From: an uncultured Duncaniella sp.
GTDB taxonomy: Bacteria > Bacteroidota > Bacteroidia > Bacteroidales > Muribaculaceae
Direction: 5' to 3'
DNA: 64,000 bases
NCBI RefSeq assembly: GCF_910578445.1
Contig: NZ_CAJTQC010000005.1
Location: forward strand, 70,405-134,404
The notes beneath the pieces are model-generated. The model searched no databases. It had not been told where the DNA came from and saw only the letters and a program-made list of their open reading frames with translations. This document shows positions 16,380 to 25,504 of the stretch, one piece after another. Positions within the stretch are counted from its first letter, which is position 1. Each line of letters starts with the position of its first letter. Both the position numbers and the translations under genes were made by a program.

Positions 16380-18722
16380 ATGTTTGAAATGCAGATGAAA
16401 CGTCTATACCTAATAATTGCCTGCATGTGTGCAGGTCTGTGCACTTTTGCCTCTGACGGGCTTGTGGTTGCCGACAAAGAGAACCGCAATCCTATCGAAC
16501 TGGCATCAATAGCGTTTCTGTCGGCAGATTCCACATATGTCGACGGAGCTATAACAGACGAACAAGGTATATTCCGTCTGCTTGACGCGAAGACCAAGCA
16601 GGTGAAATTTATAAAAGTATCGGCAGTGGGATATGAAAATATCTTTCAGACCATATCGCAACTGAAAGGTGACACGATTTTTATGACCGTGGATGAGTCG
16701 ACAAGGCTGGGAGAAGTTACTGTAAAAGGAATAAAACAGCCATTTACGGTAATGAGCGACAAAGTTGTTTTCGATCCGGGTTTTGTGAGCTATGCGACCA
16801 ATGCGCTCGACATCGTAAGTGTCGCACCCGGAATCATCGACAACGGGGAGGGGCTTGTGATGCCCGGAAAGGACGGCATAAAGTTCTATATCAATGGAAA
16901 GGAGCAGAAAGGAACAATCAAAGATGCCATGATGATATTGAAATCCTATCCGTCCAAAAATGTGGCCAAGGTCGAGATTATGACCGTTCCATCTCCACGC
17001 TACACTTTGGGGCAGAATGTCGGGGTGGTGAATATCGTGCTCAAAAAACAGGAAAATGATTTTTTAGGCGGAGGTGTGTCCTATAGACTCACGCAGTCGG
17101 ATTACACCGGTAATGATGCCACTGTCTATACGACATTTCGCCGGGATAAATTTCAGACATCGCTCAATCTGTCGGGCGACATCAGTCCCTATGGTTTTAC
17201 AGAGTCAAACCGTGTTCCGTTTGACACCTATGTACGTGATGCTGATTCATGGACAAAGAGGTCTCCTATGGATTTTGCGGGAAGGTGGGACATATCGTAT
17301 AAACCGAATGTAAATTGGGACTTCAGCCTGACAGCTTACTATTCCCAAGGGCGGATGCGTCAGAAGTCGTCACATCTCTATACATATTCGGAAACTCCTG
17401 ATGCTCCTGCCGACGAGAGAATCGTCGGTCGGCGTAAGGATGACACAAAATTATATTCAGGAGCATTGGACATCGACGGACGACTGTCGGAATCGGCCAG
17501 ACTGACTGTGACACTGGATTATCTTGCCAAGAGGTCTCCGACAGAGCGTTCTCTGATGGAAGGCAGTGCGGAGTCGCAGGCATATCTCGACCAGAAAGAC
17601 AACATCAGGACTTCAAACCTTACTGCTCAAACCAATCTCGAACTTAAAGCCTCAGAAAAAATAAAACTTGATATTGGAGTCAACGGGATTATCACCAAAA
17701 CAAAAAGCGACTATGATTTTTATCAAATAAATCTCCCTGAGAGTGAAGACCGATTCAACTACACCGAAAAAGAAATCAATGCTTATGGCAGATGTAACTA
17801 CACCATTTCATCGAAAATGAGCGTCTACGGAGGTCTACGCTATCAGTATTTCCATACTTCAAGCGAAAGTCCTGTGAAGGTGGATAAGATAAACAGACAT
17901 TTCAGTGTCGTTTGTCCCTCACTCTACCTGTCATATAAAATAGACAATAACCAAAGTCTGCGCGGCGGCTATTACTATAATATCGTTATGCCTACGCTGT
18001 CAGCAGTCAATCCGGCCAGACTGTATCTCGGCAAGGATTATTACCGCGTGGGTAATCCCTATTTGAAGCGTGGACGTCACTATACGATAGATTTAACCTA
18101 TTATTATAAGTCTTTCCAATTCGGGCCATACGTCGAATGGTATAACAACGGCATAAAGGAAATCAATTATATTGACGACGACAATAATCAGGTCATAACA
18201 TGGGCTAATGCCGTAGACCGCCGTACATTCGGATTTATGACATACTGGGCTTACTCCAAATTGGACTGGTTGCGGTTTTCAATTACAGGCTCGTTCGCAA
18301 ATTCCGTAACAAAATCCGAGTTAGCGTTGTTGCGTCCGCGCGTGAACAGCGTGACTTTCACATTGCGTCCAAACATCCAGTTCATATTTGACAAGGAAAG
18401 CCGGTTTGTTGGACGTATCTATGGCTTTTTCCGAACACCGGAAAAAACCGCCGACATGTATATCAAGTCAAATTGGAATTTCAATGCAAGCCTGACATGG
18501 AAAATCAACCCACAATGGACATTGACAGCTTCAGGAGACTGCCTGCTACATGGCAAAACGCGCGGACATCAATATATGGGCGATTCTGAAATGTCTTTCA
18601 GCAATGAATATCTTCGCCGTGGTTTTTCGTTAGGAATTTCATACAACTGGGGCATTTCCACGAGAGCCAAATCAGAGAGAAGGGCGGTGTATGATTTGAA
18701 TAGCCGTACAAAGCTTGACTGA
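16380..18722 (+). CDS. TonB-dependent receptor-like outer-membrane barrel (B)
   Basis: 780 residues; a second in-frame ATG at 16395 (MKRLYLIIACMCAGL) could be the true start of the signal peptide. A carboxypeptidase-regulatory-like beta domain follows (about residues 27-105, ending in AVGYENIFQTI), then a plug-like region with TRLGEVTVKGIKQ and GKDGIKFYINGKEQKG, then an OMP_b-brl_3 type barrel. It should work in the outer membrane with TonB. It is first in an apparent operon with a C39-peptidase ABC exporter (30 bases downstream) and a 64-residue membrane protein, so its job may be linked to a secreted peptide, for instance import or self-sensing. The substrate is unknown. Confidence 0.8.
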   Translation: MFEMQMKRLYLIIACMCAGLCTFASDGLVVADKENRNPIELASIAFLSADSTYVDGAITDEQGIFRLLDAKTKQVKFIKVSAVGYENIFQTISQLKGDTIFMTVDESTRLGEVTVKGIKQPFTVMSDKVVFDPGFVSYATNALDIVSVAPGIIDNGEGLVMPGKDGIKFYINGKEQKGTIKDAMMILKSYPSKNVAKVEIMTVPSPRYTLGQNVGVVNIVLKKQENDFLGGGVSYRLTQSDYTGNDATVYTTFRRDKFQTSLNLSGDISPYGFTESNRVPFDTYVRDADSWTKRSPMDFAGRWDISYKPNVNWDFSLTAYYSQGRMRQKSSHLYTYSETPDAPADERIVGRRKDDTKLYSGALDIDGRLSESARLTVTLDYLAKRSPTERSLMEGSAESQAYLDQKDNIRTSNLTAQTNLELKASEKIKLDIGVNGIITKTKSDYDFYQINLPESEDRFNYTEKEINAYGRCNYTISSKMSVYGGLRYQYFHTSSESPVKVDKINRHFSVVCPSLYLSYKIDNNQSLRGGYYYNIVMPTLSAVNPARLYLGKDYYRVGNPYLKRGRHYTIDLTYYYKSFQFGPYVEWYNNGIKEINYIDDDNNQVITWANAVDRRTFGFMTYWAYSKLDWLRFSITGSFANSVTKSELALLRPRVNSVTFTLRPNIQFIFDKESRFVGRIYGFFRTPEKTADMYIKSNWNFNASLTWKINPQWTLTASGDCLLHGKTRGHQYMGDSEMSFSNEYLRRGFSLGISYNWGISTRAKSERRAVYDLNSRTKLD

Positions 18723-18752
18723 TTTTAATGAGATTATAAATATAGCTGTATT

Positions 18753-20966
18753 TTGAAAAAATCGTGTTTTGTAAAACAGCATGACTCCATGCAATGCGGA
18801 GTAGCATCTCTGGCAATGGTCTGCCGGGCGTATGGCGCTTCGTATTCCACAGAGTTTCTATCTTCTTTCTGCCACTGCAACACGCAGGGGGTATCACTCA
18901 ATGGCATTTCGGAGGCAGCCGGAAAACTTGGATTTGACTGCGTAGCTGCAAAACTAAATCTCGGACAGCTCGGCGAGATGCCACTTCCCGCAGTACTCCA
19001 CTGGAATCAAAACCACTTTGTAGTACTCCACGGAATAACAAACGGAGGCAAAAGGTATCACATCGCTGACCCAGCCAAGGGGATGCTCGTTTATTCTGCT
19101 GACGAATTCATCCACAAGTGGCTGAGCACGGAGACTGAGACTGAAAACCAAAACGGGGAGCGGAGTGGAGTGGCTCTGCTCATGAAGCCGACAGAGAAAT
19201 TCGGATGTATAAAGGAGAAAAGCATAAATAGAAGACGCTCTTTTCGCTTCCTTTCCGTTTATCTTAGACGCTATCAGAAGTATTTTGCACTGATAATACT
19301 CGGACTGTTGGCTGGCTGCGTCATGCAGCTAATATTGCCGTTTCTCACACAGGCAATCGTCGACCGTGGCATCCGTGACAGCAACATAAATCTCATATGG
19401 CTCATCCTGCTCGGTGAGCTTATGATTGTCATCGGGCGGACGGCCACCGACTTCATACGCCGATGGCTGTTGCTCCACATATCCATGCGCATCAACATCT
19501 CGCTCCTAAGCGACTTCTTCATAAAACTTTTGAAACTCCCGATGTCGTTTTTCGACACAAAACTAATTGGCGACCTGATGCAACGGATGTCTGACCATTC
19601 ACGTGTCCAGTCCTTCCTCACAGGACAGGTTCTGAGTGTCGTGTTCACGTTTCTGAGTTTCGCGGTGTTCGGAATAGTTCTATTCATCTACGACAAGCTG
19701 ATTTTCATTATATTCTCCATCGGAAGCATAATCTATGGAATCTGGATATCGACTTTCCTGAAAAGACGGAAAATCATCGACTATGAACTGTTTGAGCAAC
19801 AGGCAATCAACCAGAACAAGACCTACCAGTTCATCACTTCGATGCAGGAAATAAAACTTCAGGACTGTGAACGCCGTCGCCGATGGGAGTGGGAAGACAC
19901 GCAAGCCGACCTGTTTACGGTGCAGATGAAATCACTCAAACTACAGCAAACACAGGAAGCTGGTAGTATTTTCATCAACGAAATCAAAAACATACTCATA
20001 ACCGTATTTGCTGCAACGGCAGTAATCAACGGACAGATGACACTCGGCGCAATGCTCGCCGTGCAATATATCATCGGACAGCTCAACTCACCGGTGCAAC
20101 AGCTTATGAATTTCATCTATTCACTACAGGATGTCAAAATATCCCTCGAACGAATTAATGAAATTCACGAGGGGCGCAACGAGGAGAACGCCACAGAGAG
20201 TGCAAAATCTTTTCCAACAGACAGCCCATTGTCCATCAGTCTTCGAAACGTATCATTCAAATATGACCCTCACGCACTCAACAATGTCCTGAATGATATA
20301 TCCTTTGACATCCCTGCCGGGAAGGTCACAGCAATTGTCGGTGCATCCGGAAGCGGAAAAACAACCCTGATAAAACTCATGCTCGGCTACTATCCCGTAT
20401 CGGAAGGGAAAATATCAATAGCAGGCATCGACATCGCCGACTACAATCTGAAATGGTGGCGACGGCAATGCGGAGTGGTCATGCAGGACGGTGTGATTTT
20501 TTCCGAGTCAATAGCCCGTAACATAGCCGTCGATGACAACGAAATCGATACTGACCGTATGCACCACGCCGCCCGCATAGCCTGCATTGACGACTATATA
20601 ATGAGCCTGCCCCTACGCTACGACACCCGTATCGGACGCGACGGCGTAGGACTCAGCAAAGGACAGACACAGAGAATACTTATAGCCCGCGCCGTCTACC
20701 GCGACCCGAAATTCATATTCCTTGACGAAGCCACCAATTCTCTTGACGCGAAAAACGAGCGTGAAATCGTCAGCAATCTTGACGATTTTTATCGCGGACG
20801 CACTGTGGTGGTCGTGGCACATCGACTTTCGACTGTCCGCAATGCCGACCATATAATCGTAGTCGACTCCGGTCGAATTGTCGAAACAGGCACTCACGAA
20901 TCCCTCATAGCTTTAGGAGGGACTTATTACAATCTCGTTAAAAATCAGCTCGAACTCGGAAACTGA
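18753..20966 (+). CDS. C39 peptidase-containing ABC exporter (bacteriocin/peptide type)
   Basis: The start codon is TTG at 18753; no ATG is available and the N-terminus then matches the family (KKSCFVKQHDSMQCG). 737 residues. The peptidase domain shows Gln9, Cys15, His88 (NHFVVL) and Asp106 (IADPAKG), all four active-site positions. The membrane domain has about six helices (170-460). The ATPase domain has Walker A GASGSGKTT, signature LSKGQ and Walker B FIFLDEAT. Such proteins cut the leader of a double-glycine peptide while exporting it across the inner membrane. It follows barrel B by 30 bases and is followed after one base by a small membrane protein. No substrate peptide gene was found nearby. 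Confidence 0.9.
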   Translation: MKKSCFVKQHDSMQCGVASLAMVCRAYGASYSTEFLSSFCHCNTQGVSLNGISEAAGKLGFDCVAAKLNLGQLGEMPLPAVLHWNQNHFVVLHGITNGGKRYHIADPAKGMLVYSADEFIHKWLSTETETENQNGERSGVALLMKPTEKFGCIKEKSINRRRSFRFLSVYLRRYQKYFALIILGLLAGCVMQLILPFLTQAIVDRGIRDSNINLIWLILLGELMIVIGRTATDFIRRWLLLHISMRINISLLSDFFIKLLKLPMSFFDTKLIGDLMQRMSDHSRVQSFLTGQVLSVVFTFLSFAVFGIVLFIYDKLIFIIFSIGSIIYGIWISTFLKRRKIIDYELFEQQAINQNKTYQFITSMQEIKLQDCERRRRWEWEDTQADLFTVQMKSLKLQQTQEAGSIFINEIKNILITVFAATAVINGQMTLGAMLAVQYIIGQLNSPVQQLMNFIYSLQDVKISLERINEIHEGRNEENATESAKSFPTDSPLSISLRNVSFKYDPHALNNVLNDISFDIPAGKVTAIVGASGSGKTTLIKLMLGYYPVSEGKISIAGIDIADYNLKWWRRQCGVVMQDGVIFSESIARNIAVDDNEIDTDRMHHAARIACIDDYIMSLPLRYDTRIGRDGVGLSKGQTQRILIARAVYRDPKFIFLDEATNSLDAKNEREIVSNLDDFYRGRTVVVVAHRLSTVRNADHIIVVDSGRIVETGTHESLIALGGTYYNLVKNQLELGN

Positions 20967-20967
20967 C

Positions 20968-21162
20968 ATGACCTCCCATAAAGACAAATCTCCACGGTTA
21001 ACGACCGACATCGACATCCGCTCTGAAAAAGTCAGGCAGATATTGGGCGAAATCCCTCGTTCGCTCACACTGTGGAGCGTCGTGACTCTTATCGCCGTCA
21101 TGCTCATACTGTTCATTGTACTCTACTTCATCCCTCTACCTCTCGGCAGCGGCCTGTTGTGA
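20968..21162 (+). CDS. Small membrane protein resembling the N-terminus of a HlyD adaptor
   Basis: 64 residues beginning one base after the ABC exporter stop, so it is translationally linked to it. It has a charged N-terminal arm (DIDIRSEKVRQILGEIPRSL) and one membrane helix (about residues 37-56), then ends. The arm and helix look like the first 60 residues of the HlyD-type adaptors that normally accompany C39 exporters in Bacteroidetes, whose periplasmic part is missing here. It may be a truncated adaptor gene or a functional stand-alone partner of the exporter. The HlyD likeness is from memory of family sequences, not a search. Confidence 0.6.
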   Translation: MTSHKDKSPRLTTDIDIRSEKVRQILGEIPRSLTLWSVVTLIAVMLILFIVLYFIPLPLGSGLL

Positions 21163-21169
21163 ATTTCTA

Positions 21170-21201
21170 TTTGCATGTTATCCCGATTATTCTTACTTTT
21201 A
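21170..21201 (+). promoter_or_regulatory. Promoter of the araD-like gene
   Basis: TTTG (21170-21173), 20 bases, TACTTTTA (21194-21201), one mismatch from TAnnTTTG. It lies just after the small membrane gene, so araD is probably a separate unit. Confidence 0.6.
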
Positions 21202-21242
21202 CAATCCAAAGGATAATCATAACCATCAATTTTTTAACCGAC

Positions 21243-21929
21243 ATGCTTGAAGAATTAAAAGAAAAAGTATTCCGGGCCAACCTTGACCTCGTGAAACACG
21301 GTCTTGTCATCTACACATGGGGCAATGTCTCCGGCATCGATCCCGAGACAAAACTCGTTGTGATCAAGCCCAGCGGTGTCGACTACGACGAAATGAAAGC
21401 CGAAGACATGGTAGTGGTCGACCTCGACGGCAACGTCGTCGAAGGCAAGCTCCGCCCCTCGTCCGACACCCCCACCCACCTCGCGCTCTACCGTGCATTC
21501 CCTGAAATCGGCGGAATCGTTCACACCCATTCCACCTATGCCACCGCATGGTCGCAGGCCGGCATCGACCTCCCCAACATCGGAACTACCCACGCCGACT
21601 ATTTCCACCACGGCATCCCCTGCACAGCCGACATGACCAAGGAAGAAGTCATGGGCGACTACGAGCTTGAGACAGGCAACGTAATCATCAAGCGCTTCGA
21701 AGGCATGAACCCGATGGACACCCCCGCCGTCCTCGTCAAGAACCACGGACCGTTTGCATGGGGCAAGACTCCGGCCGAAGCAGTCCACAATGCCGTTGTG
21801 CTCGAACAGGTAGCCAAGATGGCCTACATCGCCTACGGTGTCAACCCCGGACTCTCAATGAACCCACTCCTCATCGAAAAGCATTACAGCCGCAAACATG
21901 GCCCCGGAGCTTACTACGGACAAAACTAA
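21243..21929 (+). CDS. araD: L-ribulose-5-phosphate 4-epimerase (class II aldolase family)
   Basis: The start at 21243 (MLEELKEKVFRANLDLVKHG) is the usual N-terminus of AraD; an upstream in-frame start would add 57 residues through the preceding small gene. 228 residues, close to the family norm. Zinc-binding histidines appear in GIVHTHSTYATAWSQ and the later KNHGPFAWGKTP, and the TWGNVS and KPSGVDYDEM motifs bind the phosphate and substrate. It interconverts L-ribulose 5-phosphate and D-xylulose 5-phosphate, linking arabinose to the pentose phosphate pathway. The last 32 bases overlap the next gene. The related fuculose-phosphate aldolase is less likely because the GTTHADYFHHGIPCT segment is AraD-like. 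Confidence 0.88.
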   Translation: MLEELKEKVFRANLDLVKHGLVIYTWGNVSGIDPETKLVVIKPSGVDYDEMKAEDMVVVDLDGNVVEGKLRPSSDTPTHLALYRAFPEIGGIVHTHSTYATAWSQAGIDLPNIGTTHADYFHHGIPCTADMTKEEVMGDYELETGNVIIKRFEGMNPMDTPAVLVKNHGPFAWGKTPAEAVHNAVVLEQVAKMAYIAYGVNPGLSMNPLLIEKHYSRKHGPGAYYGQN

Positions 21930-22824
21930 ATCATATCTCCATACAATCCGCCACGTCACTCTTGTCGGATTCTGGGTAAACGCTGTGCTGATGGTGCTGA
22001 AAATAATTTTCGGCATCATCGGCCACAGTGATGCCCTCGTGGCCGACGGAGTCCACTCTCTCAGCGACTTCGCCACCGATGCAATAGTGCTCGTGTTTGT
22101 CGGCATAGCCTACAAGAGCGCCGATCCGGGCCATCCATACGGACACGGTAAATTCGAGACATTCGCCTCGCTTCTCATCGCAGTCGTGCTCCTCGCCGTA
22201 GCCGTCGGAATCGGCATAGCCGGTGTCGACTCCATAATGTCGTCGGTTCGCGGCGAAGTCCTCGACCGCCCCGATATATTCACAATCATAGTAGCCTTAG
22301 CGTCAATCGGCTCAAAGGAATTTCTCTACCGCTACACAATCCATACCGGGAAACGCATCAATTCAAGCTCGCTCATAGCCAACGCATGGCATCATCGCAG
22401 CGATGCCATCTCATCTGTAGCGACACTCATCGGAGTTTCCGCAGCCTACTTTCTCGGCCAACAGTGGCGAATCCTCGACCCCGTGGCCTCGATAGTCATC
22501 GCAGTCTTCATAGCCGTGTCGGCCATACAGATTGCACTCCCGTCGGTCAACGAGCTTCTCGAACGCTCCCTCCCGCCCGATCAGGTAAGGAAAGCAGCCG
22601 AAACCATAGCTTCAGTCCCCGGAGTCAAGACATACCACCGTCTGCGCACACGCCGCAACGGTCACTCCGTAATCATCGACTCACACATCAAAGTCGACCC
22701 CACCATCAATGTAGCCGAAGGCCACCGCATAGCCACCGAAGTCGAAAAAGCGCTCCGCAGTGTATTCGGAACTGACATAATCACCAACATCCACGTCGAG
22801 CCATTCAACCCGCCGTCAGAATGA
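21898..22824 (+). CDS. Cation diffusion facilitator family metal transporter
   Basis: 308 residues. About six membrane helices (residues 18-215) are followed by a cytoplasmic metal-binding domain. The transport-site motifs are visible as DALVADGVHSLSDFATD in helix 2 and WHHRSDAISS in helix 5, the HxxxD arrangement of zinc/iron CDF exporters. It would export divalent metal ions in exchange for protons. The ATG at 21898 lies inside the araD gene and the two overlap by 32 bases in different frames, so the pair is probably cotranscribed. Metal specificity cannot be told. Confidence 0.9.
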   Translation: MAPELTTDKTKSYLHTIRHVTLVGFWVNAVLMVLKIIFGIIGHSDALVADGVHSLSDFATDAIVLVFVGIAYKSADPGHPYGHGKFETFASLLIAVVLLAVAVGIGIAGVDSIMSSVRGEVLDRPDIFTIIVALASIGSKEFLYRYTIHTGKRINSSSLIANAWHHRSDAISSVATLIGVSAAYFLGQQWRILDPVASIVIAVFIAVSAIQIALPSVNELLERSLPPDQVRKAAETIASVPGVKTYHRLRTRRNGHSVIIDSHIKVDPTINVAEGHRIATEVEKALRSVFGTDIITNIHVEPFNPPSE

Positions 22825-22954
22825 ACGCGACGGAAACACAACTAAAAGCCTCACTGACAACACACCGCTTCCGGCTCAGAACCCACACTCAGACTCTACA
22901 TTTACAACCTTAATCCCATATCTTTTTTTACTATCCGAAGCATCTCTGTTCCGA

Positions 22955-22972
22955 TAATTTTGCTTAAATTTG
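22955..22972 (+). promoter_or_regulatory. Candidate -7 boxes of the GH31 gene
   Basis: Two -7 boxes, TAATTTTG (22955-22962) and TAAATTTG (22965-22972), stand 40-58 bases before the start codon. Neither has a good -33 TTTG at 19-21 bases. Confidence 0.4.
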
Positions 22973-23012
22973 TAGAGCGTAATTTTTTATCAGTAAAACC
23001 ATTCCTTAAATT

Positions 23013-25409
23013 ATGAAATTCATAGCTCCTGCAAGGGTCATGGGCGCACTGGCGTTCATGGTTTCCGCGCATTTCGCTGTCACGGACGCATCAGCCGGCA
23101 ACAAACGTGGCAACATCGACATCACCACTCCCTCGGGACGTTCGGTAGTGGTCGATGCGATCAGCGACAACATCATCAAAGTAACAAACCTCGCACCCGG
23201 CGAGACCATCCCGGCCTCGACAGCATCGGTCGTCACCGGAAGAGCCGATGGCACTAATATCACCACAGCCCCCGGCATAGCCCTGCTCACTACGCGAGGT
23301 GGCATCGTGGTGCGCGTCGACAGCATCAGCGGAGCGGTCGACATCAGCGCCGGAAAGAACAAAGCCATCAGCGACGGCGGTCTGCGCACATCTGAAGGAG
23401 GACGTCAGAGCATCTCGCTTTCGACAATGGGCGGAGGCTCATTTTACGGCGCAGGCGAACGCGGCCACAGTTTCAATCTTGCAGGCGACACACTCGTGAT
23501 GTACAACCGCCAGAACTACGGCTACACCGCAGGCGATCCGCGCATCAGCCAGATGAACATCACAATGCCCCTCTTCATCTCGTCAAACGGCTACTCGGTG
23601 GTCTTCGACGACTTCGCGGCAGCAGAGATGGTGATGTCAAACCCGATTGTCTATACATCCGAATCACGCTCGCCGATTTCCTATTACTTCATCAACGGAG
23701 CGGGGACACTTGCCGATGCCACCCGCCAGCTCTCGTCGCTGACAGGCCGTCAGGACCTGCCGCCATTCTGGTCGCTCGGCTACATCACTTCGAAATACGG
23801 CTACCGCACACAGGACGAGACCGTTGGCGTGGTCGATACTCTCAAACGCGCCGGTTACCCGGTCGACGGTATAGTCCTCGACCTCTACTGGTATGGCAAG
23901 GAGCAGGACATGGGTCGTCTCGCATGGGATCCCGTCCAGTGGCCTGACCACAAAAAGATGCTTGCCAACCTGAAAAAAGAAGGTGTCAACACCGTCATCA
24001 TCTCCCAGCCCTACATCCTCCGCAACTCCAACGGCCTTGCCAACTACAACGAACTTGCCTCTAAAGGACTTCTGCTCAAAGATTCCACAGGCAACCCGCA
24101 GGAAGTGACCATCTGGGTAGGCGAAGGCGGCATGTTCGACATGGCCAATCCCGAGACTCGCCGCTGGCTCTCCGAACGCTACAGACAGCTGACACTTGAA
24201 GGTGTAGGCGGATGGTGGGGCGACCTCGGCGAACCCGAAGTACATCCCGAGACAGGCATACACGCCAACGGACTCTCGACACGCGAATATCACAACCTCT
24301 ACGGCAACGACTGGAGTCAGGTCATCTACGACATGTTCAAAAAAGAATTCCCCGACACACGCCTCATGACCATGATGCGTGGCGGAACGATTGGTCTCCA
24401 GCGCTACAGCGTCTTCCCGTGGTCGACCGACGTGTCGCGTTCGTGGGGCGGACTTCAGCCACAGGTCACAATAATGCTTAACTCAGGTCTGAGCGGACTC
24501 GGCTACATGAGCCACGATGTCGGCGGTTTCGCCATCGACGAAAACCACCCCTACGACCCAGAGCTTTACGTGCGCTGGCTTCAGCTCGGACTTTTCTCCC
24601 CAGTGCTCCGCACACACGCCCAGTCGACAGCCGAACCCTACAAATATCCCGACCAACAAGACTTCATCCTGCCCCTCATCCGCGAGCGTTACCGCTGGCT
24701 TCCCTACAACTACACTCTGGCCTATGAAAACGCCTCGCAGGGCCAGCCCCTCGTACGTCCGCTCAACTTCTACTCTGCCGGAAGCGGAAAATATGACGAC
24801 GTGACCGACGAATATCTCTGGGGACGCGACCTCCTTGTTGCACCCGTCATGACTCAGGGAGCGACAGAGCGACGTGTAATTTTCCCCGACGGACTCTGGG
24901 CCGACTACAGCAACCCGTCGAAATTCTATCACGGAGGCGACACCATCACCTACCCTGCACCGCTCGACGTACTGCCACTTTTCGTCCGCGCCGGAGCGTT
25001 CATCCCGCAGGCCGACTACGCTATGGAATCGACAGGCGACTATCGCACCGACACCTACACCGTCAACTACTATCCTTATCTCGGAGAATCCGAATATCAG
25101 ATGTTTGAGGACGACCGCTCATCGACCGCCTCGCTCGCCGACAACGCCTACTCGCTCATCACCTTCCGTGGCGACGCATCAGTCGAGGGCATCAACATCG
25201 ACGTGACCTCCAAGGGCACATATCCCGGCGCACCCGACGTGAAAAAACTGACCTTCAAGATTCATCTTACAGATGTAAAACCGTCTGAAATAACCATCGA
25301 CGGCAAGACACTCTCAAAGAAAGCATGGAAATATGATCAGGCAACATCCACTGTCTCCATCCCTGTTAAATGGACGGTAGCCAATCCTCTCCACATCGAA
25401 ATCCGTTGA
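23013..25409 (+). CDS. Secreted glycoside hydrolase family 31 (alpha-glucosidase-like)
   Basis: 798 residues with a signal peptide ending near DASAG. An N-terminal beta domain leads into the GH31 catalytic barrel (PPFWSLGYITSKYGY near residue 250). The nucleophile Asp is in GGWWGDLGEPE (about residue 404) and the acid/base Asp is in PWSTDVSRSWGG (about 473). C-terminal beta domains follow. The GDLGEPE form replaces the common DMNE motif and occurs in GH31 members acting as alpha-glucan transglycosylases as well as glucosidases, so the exact reaction is open. Expected in the periplasm or on the surface. It is a single-gene unit ending at a strong terminator. Confidence 0.87.
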   Translation: MKFIAPARVMGALAFMVSAHFAVTDASAGNKRGNIDITTPSGRSVVVDAISDNIIKVTNLAPGETIPASTASVVTGRADGTNITTAPGIALLTTRGGIVVRVDSISGAVDISAGKNKAISDGGLRTSEGGRQSISLSTMGGGSFYGAGERGHSFNLAGDTLVMYNRQNYGYTAGDPRISQMNITMPLFISSNGYSVVFDDFAAAEMVMSNPIVYTSESRSPISYYFINGAGTLADATRQLSSLTGRQDLPPFWSLGYITSKYGYRTQDETVGVVDTLKRAGYPVDGIVLDLYWYGKEQDMGRLAWDPVQWPDHKKMLANLKKEGVNTVIISQPYILRNSNGLANYNELASKGLLLKDSTGNPQEVTIWVGEGGMFDMANPETRRWLSERYRQLTLEGVGGWWGDLGEPEVHPETGIHANGLSTREYHNLYGNDWSQVIYDMFKKEFPDTRLMTMMRGGTIGLQRYSVFPWSTDVSRSWGGLQPQVTIMLNSGLSGLGYMSHDVGGFAIDENHPYDPELYVRWLQLGLFSPVLRTHAQSTAEPYKYPDQQDFILPLIRERYRWLPYNYTLAYENASQGQPLVRPLNFYSAGSGKYDDVTDEYLWGRDLLVAPVMTQGATERRVIFPDGLWADYSNPSKFYHGGDTITYPAPLDVLPLFVRAGAFIPQADYAMESTGDYRTDTYTVNYYPYLGESEYQMFEDDRSSTASLADNAYSLITFRGDASVEGINIDVTSKGTYPGAPDVKKLTFKIHLTDVKPSEITIDGKTLSKKAWKYDQATSTVSIPVKWTVANPLHIEIR

Positions 25410-25428
25410 TTTCTATAATTTTCCCATC

Positions 25429-25472
25429 AAAAAAATGCCTGTGGCCAAATTCGAGGCCACAGGCATTTTTTG
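25429..25472. terminator. Bidirectional terminator between GH31 and M6 protease genes
   Basis: A 17-base perfect stem (25430-25446 with 25455-25471) starts with an A run and ends with a T run, so it can stop both convergent units. Confidence 0.9.
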
Positions 25473-25504
25473 TATAAGCTAAAAACCGGAACGAATTCCG
25501 ACTA

